From: Muricea muricata
Taxonomy: Eukaryota > Cnidaria > Anthozoa > Malacalcyonacea > Plexauridae
DNA: 64,000 nucleotides
Direction: 5' to 3'
NCBI GenBank assembly: GCA_963855995.1
Contig: OY979717.1
Coordinates: 6,381,428-6,445,427, forward strand
Below are positions 10,401 to 22,400 of this stretch, in pieces. Positions within the stretch are counted from its first letter, which is position 1. Each line of letters begins with the position of its first letter. The position numbers were made by a program, and so were the translations under genes. A model generated the notes under the pieces. The model was not told the DNA's origin, did not search any database, and was given only the letters and a program-made list of their open reading frames with translations.

Positions 10401-13400
10401 TGTTACTCCAGTAGCAGCAGTTGTTGGTTTTGTTGTTACCCCAGTAGCAGAAGTTGTTGCTTTAGTAGTTACTTCAGTAGCAGCAGTTGTTGTTTTAGTT
10501 GTTGCACTAGTTGTTGCTTTGGTTGTTACTCCAGTTGCAGAAGTTGTTGGTTTTGTTGTTACTACAGTAGCAGCACTTGTTGCTTTTGTTGTTACACCAG
10601 TTGCAGCAGTTGGTTTTGTTGTTACTTCAGTAGCGGCAGTTGTCGCTTTAGTAGTTACTCCAGTTGCCGAAGTTGTTTCTTTGGTTGTTACTCGAGTAGC
10701 AGCAGTTTTTTCTTTAGTAGTTACTCCCGTAGCGGCAGTTGTTGCTTTAGTTGTTATGCCAGTTGTTGCTTTGGTTGTTACTCCAGCAGCAGCAGTTGTT
10801 GGTTTTGTTGTTACTCCAGTAGCAGCAGTTGTTGCTTTAGTAGTTACTCCAGTAACAGCAGTTGTTGTTTTATTTGTTACACTAGTTGTTGCTTTGGTTG
10901 TTACTCCAGTTGCAGCAGTTGTCGGCTTTGTTGTTACTCCAGTAGCAGCACTTGTTGCTTTTGTTGTTACACTAGTTGCAGCAGTTGGTTTTGTTGTTAC
11001 TCCAGTAGCAGCAGTGGTCGCTTCAGTAGTTACTCCAGTTGCCGCAGTTGTTGCTTTGGTTGTTACTTGAGTAGCAGCAGTTGTTGCTTTAGTAGTTACT
11101 CCAGTAGCGGCAGTTGTTGCTTTAGTTGTTACACCAGTTGTTGCTTTGGTTGTTACTCCAGTAGCAGCAGCTGTTTCTTTACTAATTACTCCAGTAGCGG
11201 CAGTTGTTGGTTTTGTTGTTACAACAGAAGCAGCAGTTGTCGCTTTAGTAGTTACTCCAGTTGCCGCAGTTGTTACTTTGGTTGTTACTCCAGTAGCAGC
11301 AGTTGTTGCTTTAGTAGTTACTCCAGTAGCAACAGTTGTTGCTTTAGCTGTTACACCAGTTGTCGCTTTGGTTGTTACTCCAGTAGCAGTTGTGTGTTTT
11401 GTTGTTACTCCAGTAGCAGCAGTTGTTGCTTTAGTTGTTACACTAGTTGTTGCTTTGGTTGTTACTCCAGTAGCAGCAGTTGTTGCTTTTGTTGTTACCC
11501 CAGTAGCAGCAGTTGTTGCTTTAGTAGTTACTCCAGTAGCAGCAGTTGTTGTTTTAGTTGTTGCACTAGTTGTTGCTTTGGTTGTTACTCCAGTTGCAGA
11601 AGTTGTTGGTTTTGTTGTTACTACAGTAGCAGCACTTGTTGCTTTTGTTGTTACACCAGTTGCAGCAGTTGGTTTTGTTGTTACTTCAGTAGCGGCAGTT
11701 GTCGCTTTAGTAGTTACTCCAGTTGCCGAAGTTGTTTCTTTGGTTGTTACTCGAGTAGCAGCAGTTGTTTCTTTAGTAGTTACTCCCGTAGCGGCAGTTG
11801 TTGCTTTAGTTCTTATGCCAGTTGTTGCTTTGGTTGTTACTCCAGCAGCAGCAGTTGTTGGTTTTGTTGTTACTCCAGTAGCAGCAGTTGTTGCTTTAGT
11901 AGTTACTCCAGTAACAGCAGTTGTTGTTTTATTTGTTACACTAGTTGTTGCTTTGGTTGTTACTCCAGTTGCAGCAGTTGTCGCCTTTGTTGTTACTCCA
12001 GTAGCAGCACTTGTTGCTTTTGTTGTTACACCAGTAGCAGCAGTGGTCGCTTTAGTAGTTACTCCAGTTGCCGCAGTTGTTGCTTTGGTTGTTACTTGAG
12101 TAGCAGCAGTTGTTTTTTTAGTAGTTACTCCAGTAGCGGCAGTTGTTGCTTTAGTTGTTACACCAGTTGTTGCTTTGGTTGTTACTCCAGTAGCAGCAGT
12201 TGTTGCTTTACTAGTTACCCCAGTAGCGGCAGTTGTTGGTTTTGTTGTTACTTCAGTAGCGGCAGTTGTCGCTTTAGTAGTTACTCCAGTTGCCGCAGTT
12301 GTTTCTTTCGTTGTTACTCGAGTAGCAGCAGTTGTTGTTTTAGTAGTTACTCCAGTAGCGACAGTTGTTGCTTTAGTTATTACACCAGTTGTCGCTTTGG
12401 TTGTTACTCCAGTAGCCACAGTTGTTGCCTGACTAGTTACTCCAGTAGCGGCAGTTGTTGGTTTTGTTGTTACTCCAGTAGCAGCAGTTGTTGCTTTAGT
12501 AGTTACTCCAGTAGCAGCAGTTGTTGTTTTAGTTGTTACACTAGTTGTTTCTTTGCTTGTTACTCCAGTTGCAGCAGTTGTCGGCTTTGTTGTTACTCCA
12601 GTAGCAGCACTTGTTGCTTTTGTTGTTACACCAGTTGCAGCAGTTGGTTTTGTTGTTACTCCAGTAGCAGCAGTGGTCGCTTCAGTAGTTACTCAAGTTG
12701 CCGCAGTTGTTGCTTTGGTTGTTACACCAGTTGTTGCTTTGGTTGTTACTCCAGTAGCAGCAGCTGTTTCTTTACTAGTTACTCCAGTAGCGGCAGTTGT
12801 TGGTTTTGTTGTTACAACAGTAGCAGCAGTTGTCGCTTTAGTAGTTACTCCAGTTGCCGCAGTTGTCACTTTGGTTGTTACTCCAGTAGCAGCAGTTGTT
12901 GCTTTAGTAGTTACTCCAGTAACAGCAGTTGTTGTTTTATTTGTTACACTAGTTGTTGCTTTGGTTGTTACTCCAGTTGCAGCAGTTGTCGGCTTTGTTG
13001 TTACTCCAGTAGCAGCACTTGTTGCTTTTGTTGTTACACTAGTTGCAGCAGTTGGTTTTGTTGTTACTCCAGTAGCAGCAGTGGTCGCTTCAGTAGTTAC
13101 TCCAGTTGCCGCAGTTGTTGCTTTGGTTGTTACTTGAGTAGCAGCAGTTGTTGCTTTAGTAGTTACTCCAGTAGCGGCAGTTGTTGCTTTAGTTGTTACA
13201 CCAGTTGTTGCTTTGGTTGTTACTCCAGTAGCAGCAGCTGTTTCTTTACTAATTACTCCAGTAGCGGCAGTTGTTGGTTTTGTTGTTACAACAGAAGCAG
13301 CAGTTGTCGCTTTAGTAGTTACTCCAGTTGCCGCAGTTGTTACTTTGGTTGTTACTCCAGTAGCAGCAGTTGTTGCTTTAGTAGTTACTCCAGTAGCAAC

Positions 13401-16400
13401 AGTTGTTGCTTTAGCTGTTACACCAGTTGTCGCTTTGGTTGTTACTCCAGTAGCAGTTGTGTGTTTTGTTGTTACTCCAGTAGCAGCAGTTGTTGCTTTA
13501 GTTGTTACACTAGTTGTTGCTTTGGTTGTTACTCCAGTAGCAGCAGTTGTTGCTTTTGTTGTTACCCCAGTAGCAGCAGTTGTTGCTTTAGTAGTTACTC
13601 CAGTAGCAGCAGTTGTTGTTTTAGTTGTTGCACTAGTTGTTGCTTTGGTTGTTACTCCAGTTGCAGAAGTTGTTGGTTTTGTTGTTACTACAGTAGCAGC
13701 ACTTGTTGCTTTTGTTGTTACACCAGTTGCAGCAGTTGGTTTTGTTGTTACTTCAGTAGCGGCAGTTGTCGCTTTAGTAGTTACTCCAGTTGCCGAAGTT
13801 GTTTCTTTGGTTGTTACTCGAGTAGCAGCAGTTGTTTCTTTAGTAGTTACTCCCGTAGCGGCAGTTGTTGCTTTAGTTCTTATGCCAGTTGTTGCTTTGG
13901 TTGTTACTCCAGCAGCAGCAGTTGTTGGTTTTGTTGTTACTCCAGTAGCAGCAGTTGTTGCTTTAGTAGTTACTCCAGTAACAGCAGTTGTTGTTTTATT
14001 TGTTACACTAGTTGTTGCTTTGGTTGTTACTCCAGTTGCAGCAGTTGTCGCCTTTGTTGTTACTCCAGTAGCAGCACTTGTTGCTTTTGTTGTTACACCA
14101 GTAGCAGCAGTGGTCGCTTTAGTAGTTACTCCAGTTGCCGCAGTTGTTGCTTTGGTTGTTACTTGAGTAGCAGCAGTTGTTTTTTTAGTAGTTACTCCAG
14201 TAGCGGCAGTTGTTGCTTTAGTTGTTACACCAGTTGTTGCTTTGGTTGTTACTCCAGTAGCAGCAGTTGTTGCTTTACTAGTTACCCCAGTAGCGGCAGT
14301 TGTTGGTTTTGTTGTTACTTCAGTAGCGGCAGTTGTCGCTTTAGTAGTTACTCCAGTTGCCGCAGTTGTTTCTTTCGTTGTTACTCGAGTAGCAGCAGTT
14401 GTTGTTTTAGTAGTTACTCCAGTAGCGACAGTTGTTGCTTTAGTTATTACACCAGTTGTCGCTTTGGTTGTTACTCCAGTAGCCACAGTTGTTGCCTGAC
14501 TAGTTACTCCAGTAGCGGCAGTTGTTGGTTTTGTTGTTACTCCAGTAGCAGCAGTTGTTGCTTTAGTAGTTACTCCAGTAGCAGCAGTTGTTGTTTTAGT
14601 TGTTACACTAGTTGTTTCTTTGCTTGTTACTCCAGTTGCAGCAGTTGTCGGCTTTGTTGTTACTCCAGTAGCAGCACTTGTTGCTTTTGTTGTTACACCA
14701 GTTGCAGCAGTTGGTTTTGTTGTTACTCCAGTAGCAGCAGTGGTCGCTTCAGTAGTTACTCAAGTTGCCGCAGTTGTTGCTTTGGTTGTTACACCAGTTG
14801 TTGCTTTGGTTGTTACTCCAGTAGCAGCAGCTGTTTCTTTACTAGTTACTCCAGTAGCGGCAGTTGTTGGTTTTGTTGTTACAACAGTAGCAGCAGTTGT
14901 CGCTTTAGTAGTTACTCCAGTTGCCGCAGTTGTCACTTTGGTTGTTACTCCAGTAGCAGCAGTTGTTGCTTTAGTAGTTACTCCAGTAGCGACAGTTGTT
15001 GCTTTAGTTGTTACACCAGTTGTCGCTTCGGTTGTTACTCCAGTAGCAGCAGTTGTGTGTTTTGTTGTTACTCCAGTAGTAGCAGTTGTTGCTTTAGTTG
15101 TTACACTAGTTGTTGCTTTGGTTGTTACTCCAGTAGCAGCAGTTGTTGGTTTTGTTGTTACCCCAGTAGCAGCAGTTGTTGCTTTAGTAGTTATTCCAGT
15201 AGCAGCAGTTGTTGTCTTAGTTGTTGCACTAGTTGTTTCTTTGGTTGTTACTCGAGTAGCAGCAGTTGTTTCTTTAGTAGTTACTCCAGTAGCGGCAGTT
15301 GTTGCTTTAGTTGTTATGCCAGTTTTTGCTTTGGTTGTTACTCCAGCAGCAGCAGTTAATGGTTTTGTTCTTACTCCAGTAATAGCAGTTGTTGCTTTAG
15401 TAGTTACTCCAGTAATAGCAGTTGTTGCTTTAGTAGTTACTCCAGTAACACCAGTTGTTTTATTTGTTACACTAGTTGTTGCTTTGGTTGTTACTCCAGT
15501 TGCAGCAGTTGTCGGCTTTGTTGTTACTCCAGTAGCAGCACTTGTTGCTTTTGTTGTTACACCAGTTGCAGCAGTTGCTTTTGTTGTTACTCCAGTAGCA
15601 GCAGTGGTCGCTTTAGTAGTTACTCCAGTTGCCGCAGTTGTTGCTTTGGTTGTTACTTGAGTAGCAGCAGTTGTTGCTTTAGTAGTTACTTCAGTAGCGG
15701 CAGTTGTTGCTTTAGTTGTTACACCAGTTGTTGCTTTGGTTGTTACTCCAGTAGCAGCAGTTGTTTCTTTACTGGTTACTCCAGTAGCGGCAGTTGTTGG
15801 TTTTGTTGTTACTACAGTAGCAGCAGTTGTCGCTTTAGTAGTTACTCCACTTGTCGCAGTTGTTACTTTGGTTGTTACTAGAGTAGCAGCAGTTGTTGCT
15901 TTAGTAGTTACTCCAGTAGCGACAGTTGTTGCTTTAGTTATTACACCAGTTGCAGCAGTTGTTGCTTTAGTTGTTACTCCAGTAGCAGCAGTTGTTGTTT
16001 TAGTAGTTACTCCAGTTTTTGCTTTGGTTGTTACTCCAGCAGCAGCAGTTGTTATTTTTGTTGTTACTCGAGTGGCAGCAGTTGTTGCTTTAGTAGTTAC
16101 TCCAGTAGCGGCAGTTGTTGCTTTAGTTGTTACCCCAGTCGTTGCTTTGGTTGTTACTCCACCAGCAGTTGTTGGTTTTGTTGTTACTCCAGTAGCAGCA
16201 GTTGTTGCTTTAGTAGTTACTCCAGTAGCAGCAGTTGTTGTTTTAGTTGTTACACTAGTTGTTGCTTTGGTTGTTACTCCAGTTGCAGCAGTTGTCGGCA
16301 TTGTTGTTACTCCAGTAGCAGCACTTGTTTCTTTTGTTGTTACACCAGTTGGTTTTGTATTTACTCCAGTAGCAGCAGTGGTCGCTTTAGTAGTTACTCC

Positions 16401-19400
16401 AGTTGCCGCAGTTGTTGCTTTGGTTGTTACTTGAGTAGCAGCAGTTGTTACTTTAGTAGTTACTCCAGTAGCAGCAGTTGTTGTTTTAGTTGTTACACTA
16501 GTTGTTTCTTTGGTTGTTACTCCAGTTGCAACAGTTGTCGGCTTTGTTTTTACTCCAGTAGCAGCACTTGTTGCTTTTGTTGTTACACCAGTTGAAGCAG
16601 TTGGTTTTGTTGTTACTCCACTAGCAGCAGTGGTCGCTTTAGTAGTTACTCCAGTTGCCGCAGTTGTTGCTTTGGTTGTTACTTGAGTAGCAGCAGTTGC
16701 TGCTTTAGTAGTTACTCGAGTAGCGGCAGTTGTTGCTTTAGTTATTACACCAGTTGTCGCTTTGGTTGTTACTCTAGTACCAGCAGTTGTTGGCTTTGTT
16801 GTTACTCCAGTAGCAGCAGTTGTTGCTTTAGTAGTTACTCCAGTAGCAGCACTTGTTGCTTTTGTTGTTACACCAGTTGCAGCAGTTGGTTTTGTTGTTA
16901 CACCAGTAGTAGCAGCAGTTGTTGCTTTAGTAGTTACTCCAGTAGCAGCAGTTGTTCCTTTAGTTGTTACACCAGTTGCTGCTTTGGTTGTTACTCCAGT
17001 AGCCACAGTTGTTGCCTGACTAGTTACTCCAGTAGCGGCAGTTGTTGGTTTTGTTGTTACTCCAGTAGCAGCAGTTGTTGCTTTAGTAGTTACTCCAGTA
17101 GCAGCAGTTGTTGTTTTAGTTGTTACACTAGTTGTTTCTTTGGTTGTTACTCCAGTTGCAGCAGTTGTCGGCTTTGTTGTTACTCCAGTAGCAGCACTTG
17201 TTGCTTTTGTTGTTACACCAGTTGCAGCAGTTGGTTTTGTTGTTACTCCAGTAGCAGCAGTGGTCGCTTCAGTAGTTACTCCAGTTGCCACAGTTGTTGC
17301 TTTGGTTGTTACTTGAGTAGCAGCAGTTGTTTCTTTAGTAGTTACTCCAGTAGCGGCAGTTGTTGCTTTGGTTGTTACTCCAGTAGCAGCAGCTGTTTCT
17401 TTACTAGTTACTCCAGTAGCGGCAGTTGTTGGTTTTGTTGTTACAACAGTAGCAGCAGTTGTCGCTTTAGTAGTTACTCCAGTTGCCGCAGTTGTTACTT
17501 TGGTTGTTACTCCAGTAGCAGCAGTTGTTGCTTTAGTAGTTACTCCAGTAGCGACAGTTGTTGCTTTAGCTGTTACACCAGTTGTCGCTTTGGTTGTTAC
17601 TCCAGTAGCAGCAGTTGTGTGTTTTGTTGTTACTCCAGTAGCAGCAGTTGTTGCTTTAGTTGTTACACTAGTTGTTGGCTTTGTTGTTACTCCAGTAGCA
17701 GCAGTTGTTGGTTTTGTTGTTACCCCAGTAGCAGCAGTTGTTGCTTTAGCAGTTACTCCAGTAGCAGCAGTTGTTGTTTTAGTTGTTGCACTAGTTGTTG
17801 CTTTGGTTGTTACTCCAGTTGCAGAAGTTGTTGGTTTTGTTGTTACTACAGTAGCAGCACTAATTGCTTTTGTTGTTACACCAGTTGCAGCAGTTGGTTT
17901 TGTTGTTACTTCAGTAGCGGCAGTTGTCGCTTTAGTAGTTACTCCAGTTGCCGAAGTTGTTTCTTTGGTTGTTACTCGAGTAGCAGCAGTTGTTTCTTTA
18001 GTAGTTACTCCAGTAGCGGCAGTTGTTGCTTTAGTTGTTATGCCAGTTGTTGCTTTGGTTGTTACTCCAGCAGCAGCAGTTGTTGGTTTTGTTGTTACTC
18101 CAGTAGCAGCAGTTGTTGCTTTAGTAGTTACTCCAGTAACAGCAGTTGTTGTTTTATTTGTTACACTAGTTGTTGCTTTGGTTGTTACTCCAGTTGCAGC
18201 AGTTGTCGGCTTTGTTGTTACTCCAGTAGCAGCACTTGTTGCTTTTGTTGTTACACCAGTTGCAGCAGTTGCTTTTGTTGTTACTCCAGTAGCAGCAGTT
18301 GTCGCTTTAGTAGTTACTCCAGTTGCCGCAGTTGTTGCTTTGCTTGTTACTCGAGTAGCAGCAATTGTTGCTTTAGTAGTTACTCCAGTAGCAGCAGTTG
18401 TTGCTTTAGTTGTTACACCAGTTGCTGCTTTGGTTGTTACTCCAGTAGCCACAGTTGTTGCCTGACTAGTTACTACAGTAGCGGCAGTTGTTGGTTTTGT
18501 TGTTACTCCAGTAGCAGCAGTTGTTGCTTTACTAGTTACTCCAGTAGCAGCAGTTGTTGCTTTAGTAGTTACTCCAGTAGCAGCAGTTGTTGTTTTAGTT
18601 GTTACACTAGTTGTTTCTTTGGTTGTTACTCCAGTTGCAGCAGTTGTCGGCTTTGTTGTTACTCCAGTAGCAGCACTTGTTGCTTTTGTTGTTACACCAG
18701 TGGCAGCAGTTGGTTTTGTTGTTACTCCAGTAGCAGCAGTGGTCGCTTCAGTAGTTACTCCAGTTGCCGCAGTTGTTGCTTTGGTTGTTACTTGAGTAGC
18801 AGCAGTTGTTGCTTTAGTAGTTACTGCAGTAGCGGCAGTGGTCGCTTTAATTGTTACACCAGTTTTTGCTTTGGTTGTTACTCCAGTAGCAGCACTTGTT
18901 GCTTTTGTTGTTACACCAGTTGCAGCAGTTGTTGCTTTGGTTGTTAGTCGAGTAGCAGCAGTTGTTGCTTTGGTGGTTACTCCAGTAGCGGCAGTTGTTG
19001 CCTTAGTTGTTACACTAGTTGTTGCTTTGGTTGTTACTCCAGTTGCAGCAGTTGTCGGCTTTGTTGTTACTCCAGTAGCAGCACTTGTTGCTTTTGTTGT
19101 TACACCAGTTGCAGCAGTTGCTTTTGTTGTTACTCCAGTAGCAGCAGTTGTCGCTTTAGTAGTTACTCCAGTTGCCGCAGTTATTGCTTTGCTTGTTACT
19201 CGAGTAGCAGCAATTGTTGCTTTAGTAGTTACTCCAGTAGCAGCAGTTGTTCCTTTAGTTGTTACACCAGTTGCTGCTTTGGTTGTTACTCCAGTAGCCA
19301 CAGTTGTTGCCTGACTAGTTACTCCAGTAGCGGCAGTTGTTGGTTTTGTTGTTACTCCAGTAGCAGCAGTTGTTGCTTTACTAGTTACTCCAGTAGCAGC

Positions 19401-22400
19401 AGTTGTTGCTTTAGTAGTTACTCCAGTAGCAGCAGTTGTTGTTTTAGTTGTTACACTAGTTGTTTCCTTGGTTGTTACTCCAGTTGCAGCAGTTGTCGGC
19501 TTTGTTGTTACTCCAGTAGCAGCACTTGTTGCTTTTGTTGTTACACCAGTGGCAGCAGTTGGTTTTGTTGTTACTCCAGTAGCAGCAGTGGTCGCTTCAG
19601 TAGTTACTCCAGTTGCCGCAGTTGTTGCTTTGGTTGTTACTTGAGTAGCAGCAGTTGTTGCTTTAGTAGTTACTGCAGTAGCGGCAGTGGTCGCTTTAAT
19701 TGTTACACCAGTTTTTGCTTTGGTTGTTACTCCAGTAGCAGCACTTGTTGCTTTTGTTGTTACACCAGTTGCAGCAGTTGTTGCTTTGGTTGTTAGTCGA
19801 GTAGCAGCAGTTGTTGCTTTGGTGGTTACTCCAGTAGCGGCAGTTGTTGCCTTAGTTGTTACACCAGTTGTTGCTTTGGTTGTTACTCCAGTAGCAGCAG
19901 TTGTTGGTTTTGTTGTTACTACAGTAGCAGCACTTGTTGGTTTTGTTGTTACACCAGTTGCAGCACTTGGTTTTGTTGTTACTCCAGTAGCGGCAGTTGT
20001 CGCTTTAATAGTTACTCCAGTTGCCGCCGTTGTTACTTTGGTTGTTACTCGAGTAGCAGCAGTTGTTTCTTTAGTAGTTACTCCAGTAGCAGCAGTTGTT
20101 GTTTTAGTTGTCACACTAGTTGTTGCTTTGGTTGTTACTCCAGTAGCAGCAGTTGGCTTTGTTGGCACTCCAGTAGCAGCACTTGTTGCTTTTGTTGTTA
20201 CACCAGTTGCAGGAGTTGGTTTTGTTGTTACTCCAGTAGTGGCAGTTGTCGCTTTAGTAGTTACTCCAGTTGCCACAGTTGTTGCTTTAGTTGTTACTTG
20301 AGTAGCAGCAGTTGTTGCTTTAGTAGTTACTCCAGTAGCGGCAGTTGTTGCTTTAGTTGTTACACCAGTTGTTGCTTTGGTTGTTACTCCAGTAGCAGCA
20401 GTTGTTGCTTTAGTAGTTACTCCAGTAGCAGCAGTTGTTGTTTTAGTAGTTACTCCAGTAGCAGCAGTTGTTGTTTTAGTTGTTACACTAGTTGTTGCTT
20501 TGGTTGTTACTCCAGTTGCAGCAGTTGTCGGCTTTGTTGTTACTCCAGTAGCAGCACTTGTTGCTTTTGTTGTTACACCAGTTTCAGCAATTGGTTTTGT
20601 TGTTACTCCAGTAGCAGCAGTGGTCGCTTTAGTAGTTACTCCTGTTGCCGCAGTTGTTGCTTTGGTTGTTACTTGAGTAGCAGCAGTTGTTGCTTTAGTA
20701 GTTACTTCAGTAGCGGCAGTTGTTGCTTTAGTTGTTACACCAGTTGTTGCTTTGGTTGTTACTCCAGTAGCAGCAGTTTTTGCTTTACTAGTTACTTCAG
20801 TAGCGGCAGTTGTTGGTTTTGTTGTTACTACAGTAGCAGCAGTTGTCGCTTTAGTAGTTACTCCAGTTGCCGCAGTTGTCGCTTTAGTAGTTTTTCCAGT
20901 TGCCGCAGTTGTTGCTTTGGTTGTTACTCGAGTAGCAGCAGTTGTTGCTTTAGTAGTTACTCCAGTAGCAACAGTTGTTGCTTTAGTTGTTACACCATTT
21001 GTCGCTTTGGTTGTTACTCCAGTAGCAGCAGTTGTTGTTTTAGTTGTCACACTAGTTGTTGCTTTGGTTGTTGCTGCAGTAGCAGCAGTTTGCTTTGTTG
21101 GCACTCCAGTAGCAGCACTTGTTGCTTTTGTTGTTACACCAGTTGCAGGAGTTCGTTTTGTTGTTACTCCAGTAGCGGCAGTATTCGCTTTAGTAGTTAC
21201 TCCAGTTGCCACAGTTGTTGCTTTAGTTGTTACTTGAGTAGCAGCAGTTGTTGCTTTAGTAGTTACTCCAGTAGCGGCAGTTGTTGCTTTAGTTGTTACA
21301 CCAGTTGTTGCTTTGGTTGTTACTCCAGTAGCAGCAGTTGTTGCTTTAGTAGTTACTCCAGTAGCAGCAGTTGTTGTTTTAGTTGTTACACTAGTTGTTG
21401 CTTTGGTTGTTACTCCAGTTGCAGCAGTTGTCGGCTTTGTTGTTACTCCAGTAGCAGCACTTGTTGCTTTTGTTGTTACACCAGTTTCAGCAGTTGGTTT
21501 TGTTGTTACTCCAGTAGCAGCAGTGGTCGCTTTAGTAGTTACTCCTGTTGCCGCAGTTGTTGCTTTGGTTGTTACTTGAGTAGCAGCAGTTGTTGCTTTA
21601 GTAGTTACTTCAGTAGCGGCAGTTGTTGCTTTAGTTGTTACACCAGTTGTTGCTTTGGTTGTTACTCCAGTAGCAGCAGTTTTTGCTTTACTAGTTACTT
21701 CAGTAGCGGCAGTTGTTGGTTTTGTTGTTACTACAGTAGCAGCAGTTGTCGCTTTAGTAGTTACTCCAGTTGCCGCAGTTGTCGCTTTAGTAGTTTTTCC
21801 AGTTGCCGCAGTTGTTGCTTTATTTGTTACTCGAGTAGCAGCAGTTGTTGCTTTAGTAGTTACTCCAGTAGCAACAGTTGTTGCTTTAGTTGTTACACCA
21901 GTTGTCGCTTTGGTTGTTACTCCAGTAGCAGCAGTTGTTGTTTTAGTTGTCACACTAGTTGTTGCTTTGGTTGTTACTCCAGTAGCAGCAGTTGGCTTTG
22001 TTGGCACTCCAGTAGCAGCACTTGTTGCTTTTGTTGTTACACCAGTTGCAGGAGTTCGTTTTGTTGTTACTCCAGTAGCGGCAGTATTCGCTTTAGTAGT
22101 TACTCCAGTTGCCACAGTTGTTGCTTTAGTTGTTACTTGAGTAGCAGCAGTTGTTGCTTTAGTAGTTACTCCAGTAGCGGCAGTTGTTGCTTTAGTTGTT
22201 ACACCAGTTGTTGCTTTGGTTGTTACTCCAGTAGCAGCAGTTGTTGCTTTAGTAGTTACTCCAGTAGCAGCAGTTGTTGTTTTAGTTGTTACACTAGTTG
22301 TTGCTTTGGTTGTTACTCCAGTTGCAGCAGTTGTCGGCTTTGTTGTTACTCCAGTAGCAGCACTTGTTGCTTTTGTTGTTACACCAGTTTCAGCAATTGG

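Larger units (their letters stand above)
10830..14970 (-). repeat. 2067 bp tandem duplication inside the mucin exon
   Basis: Sequence from about 10,83x to 12,90x is repeated from about 12,89x to 14,97x with an offset of exactly 2067 bp (689 codons). Landmarks such as acttgagtagcagcagttg followed by tttttttag recur at 12,094 and 14,161. Both copies carry the same in-frame TGA near their 5' (coding-strand) end, so the change predates the duplication. Confidence 0.85.

Noticed and set aside
10005-15359. Plus-strand open frame of 1,784 codons
   Set aside because: It is the same antisense shadow in another part of the array. It begins just after the acttgag variant, which is the stop in this frame.
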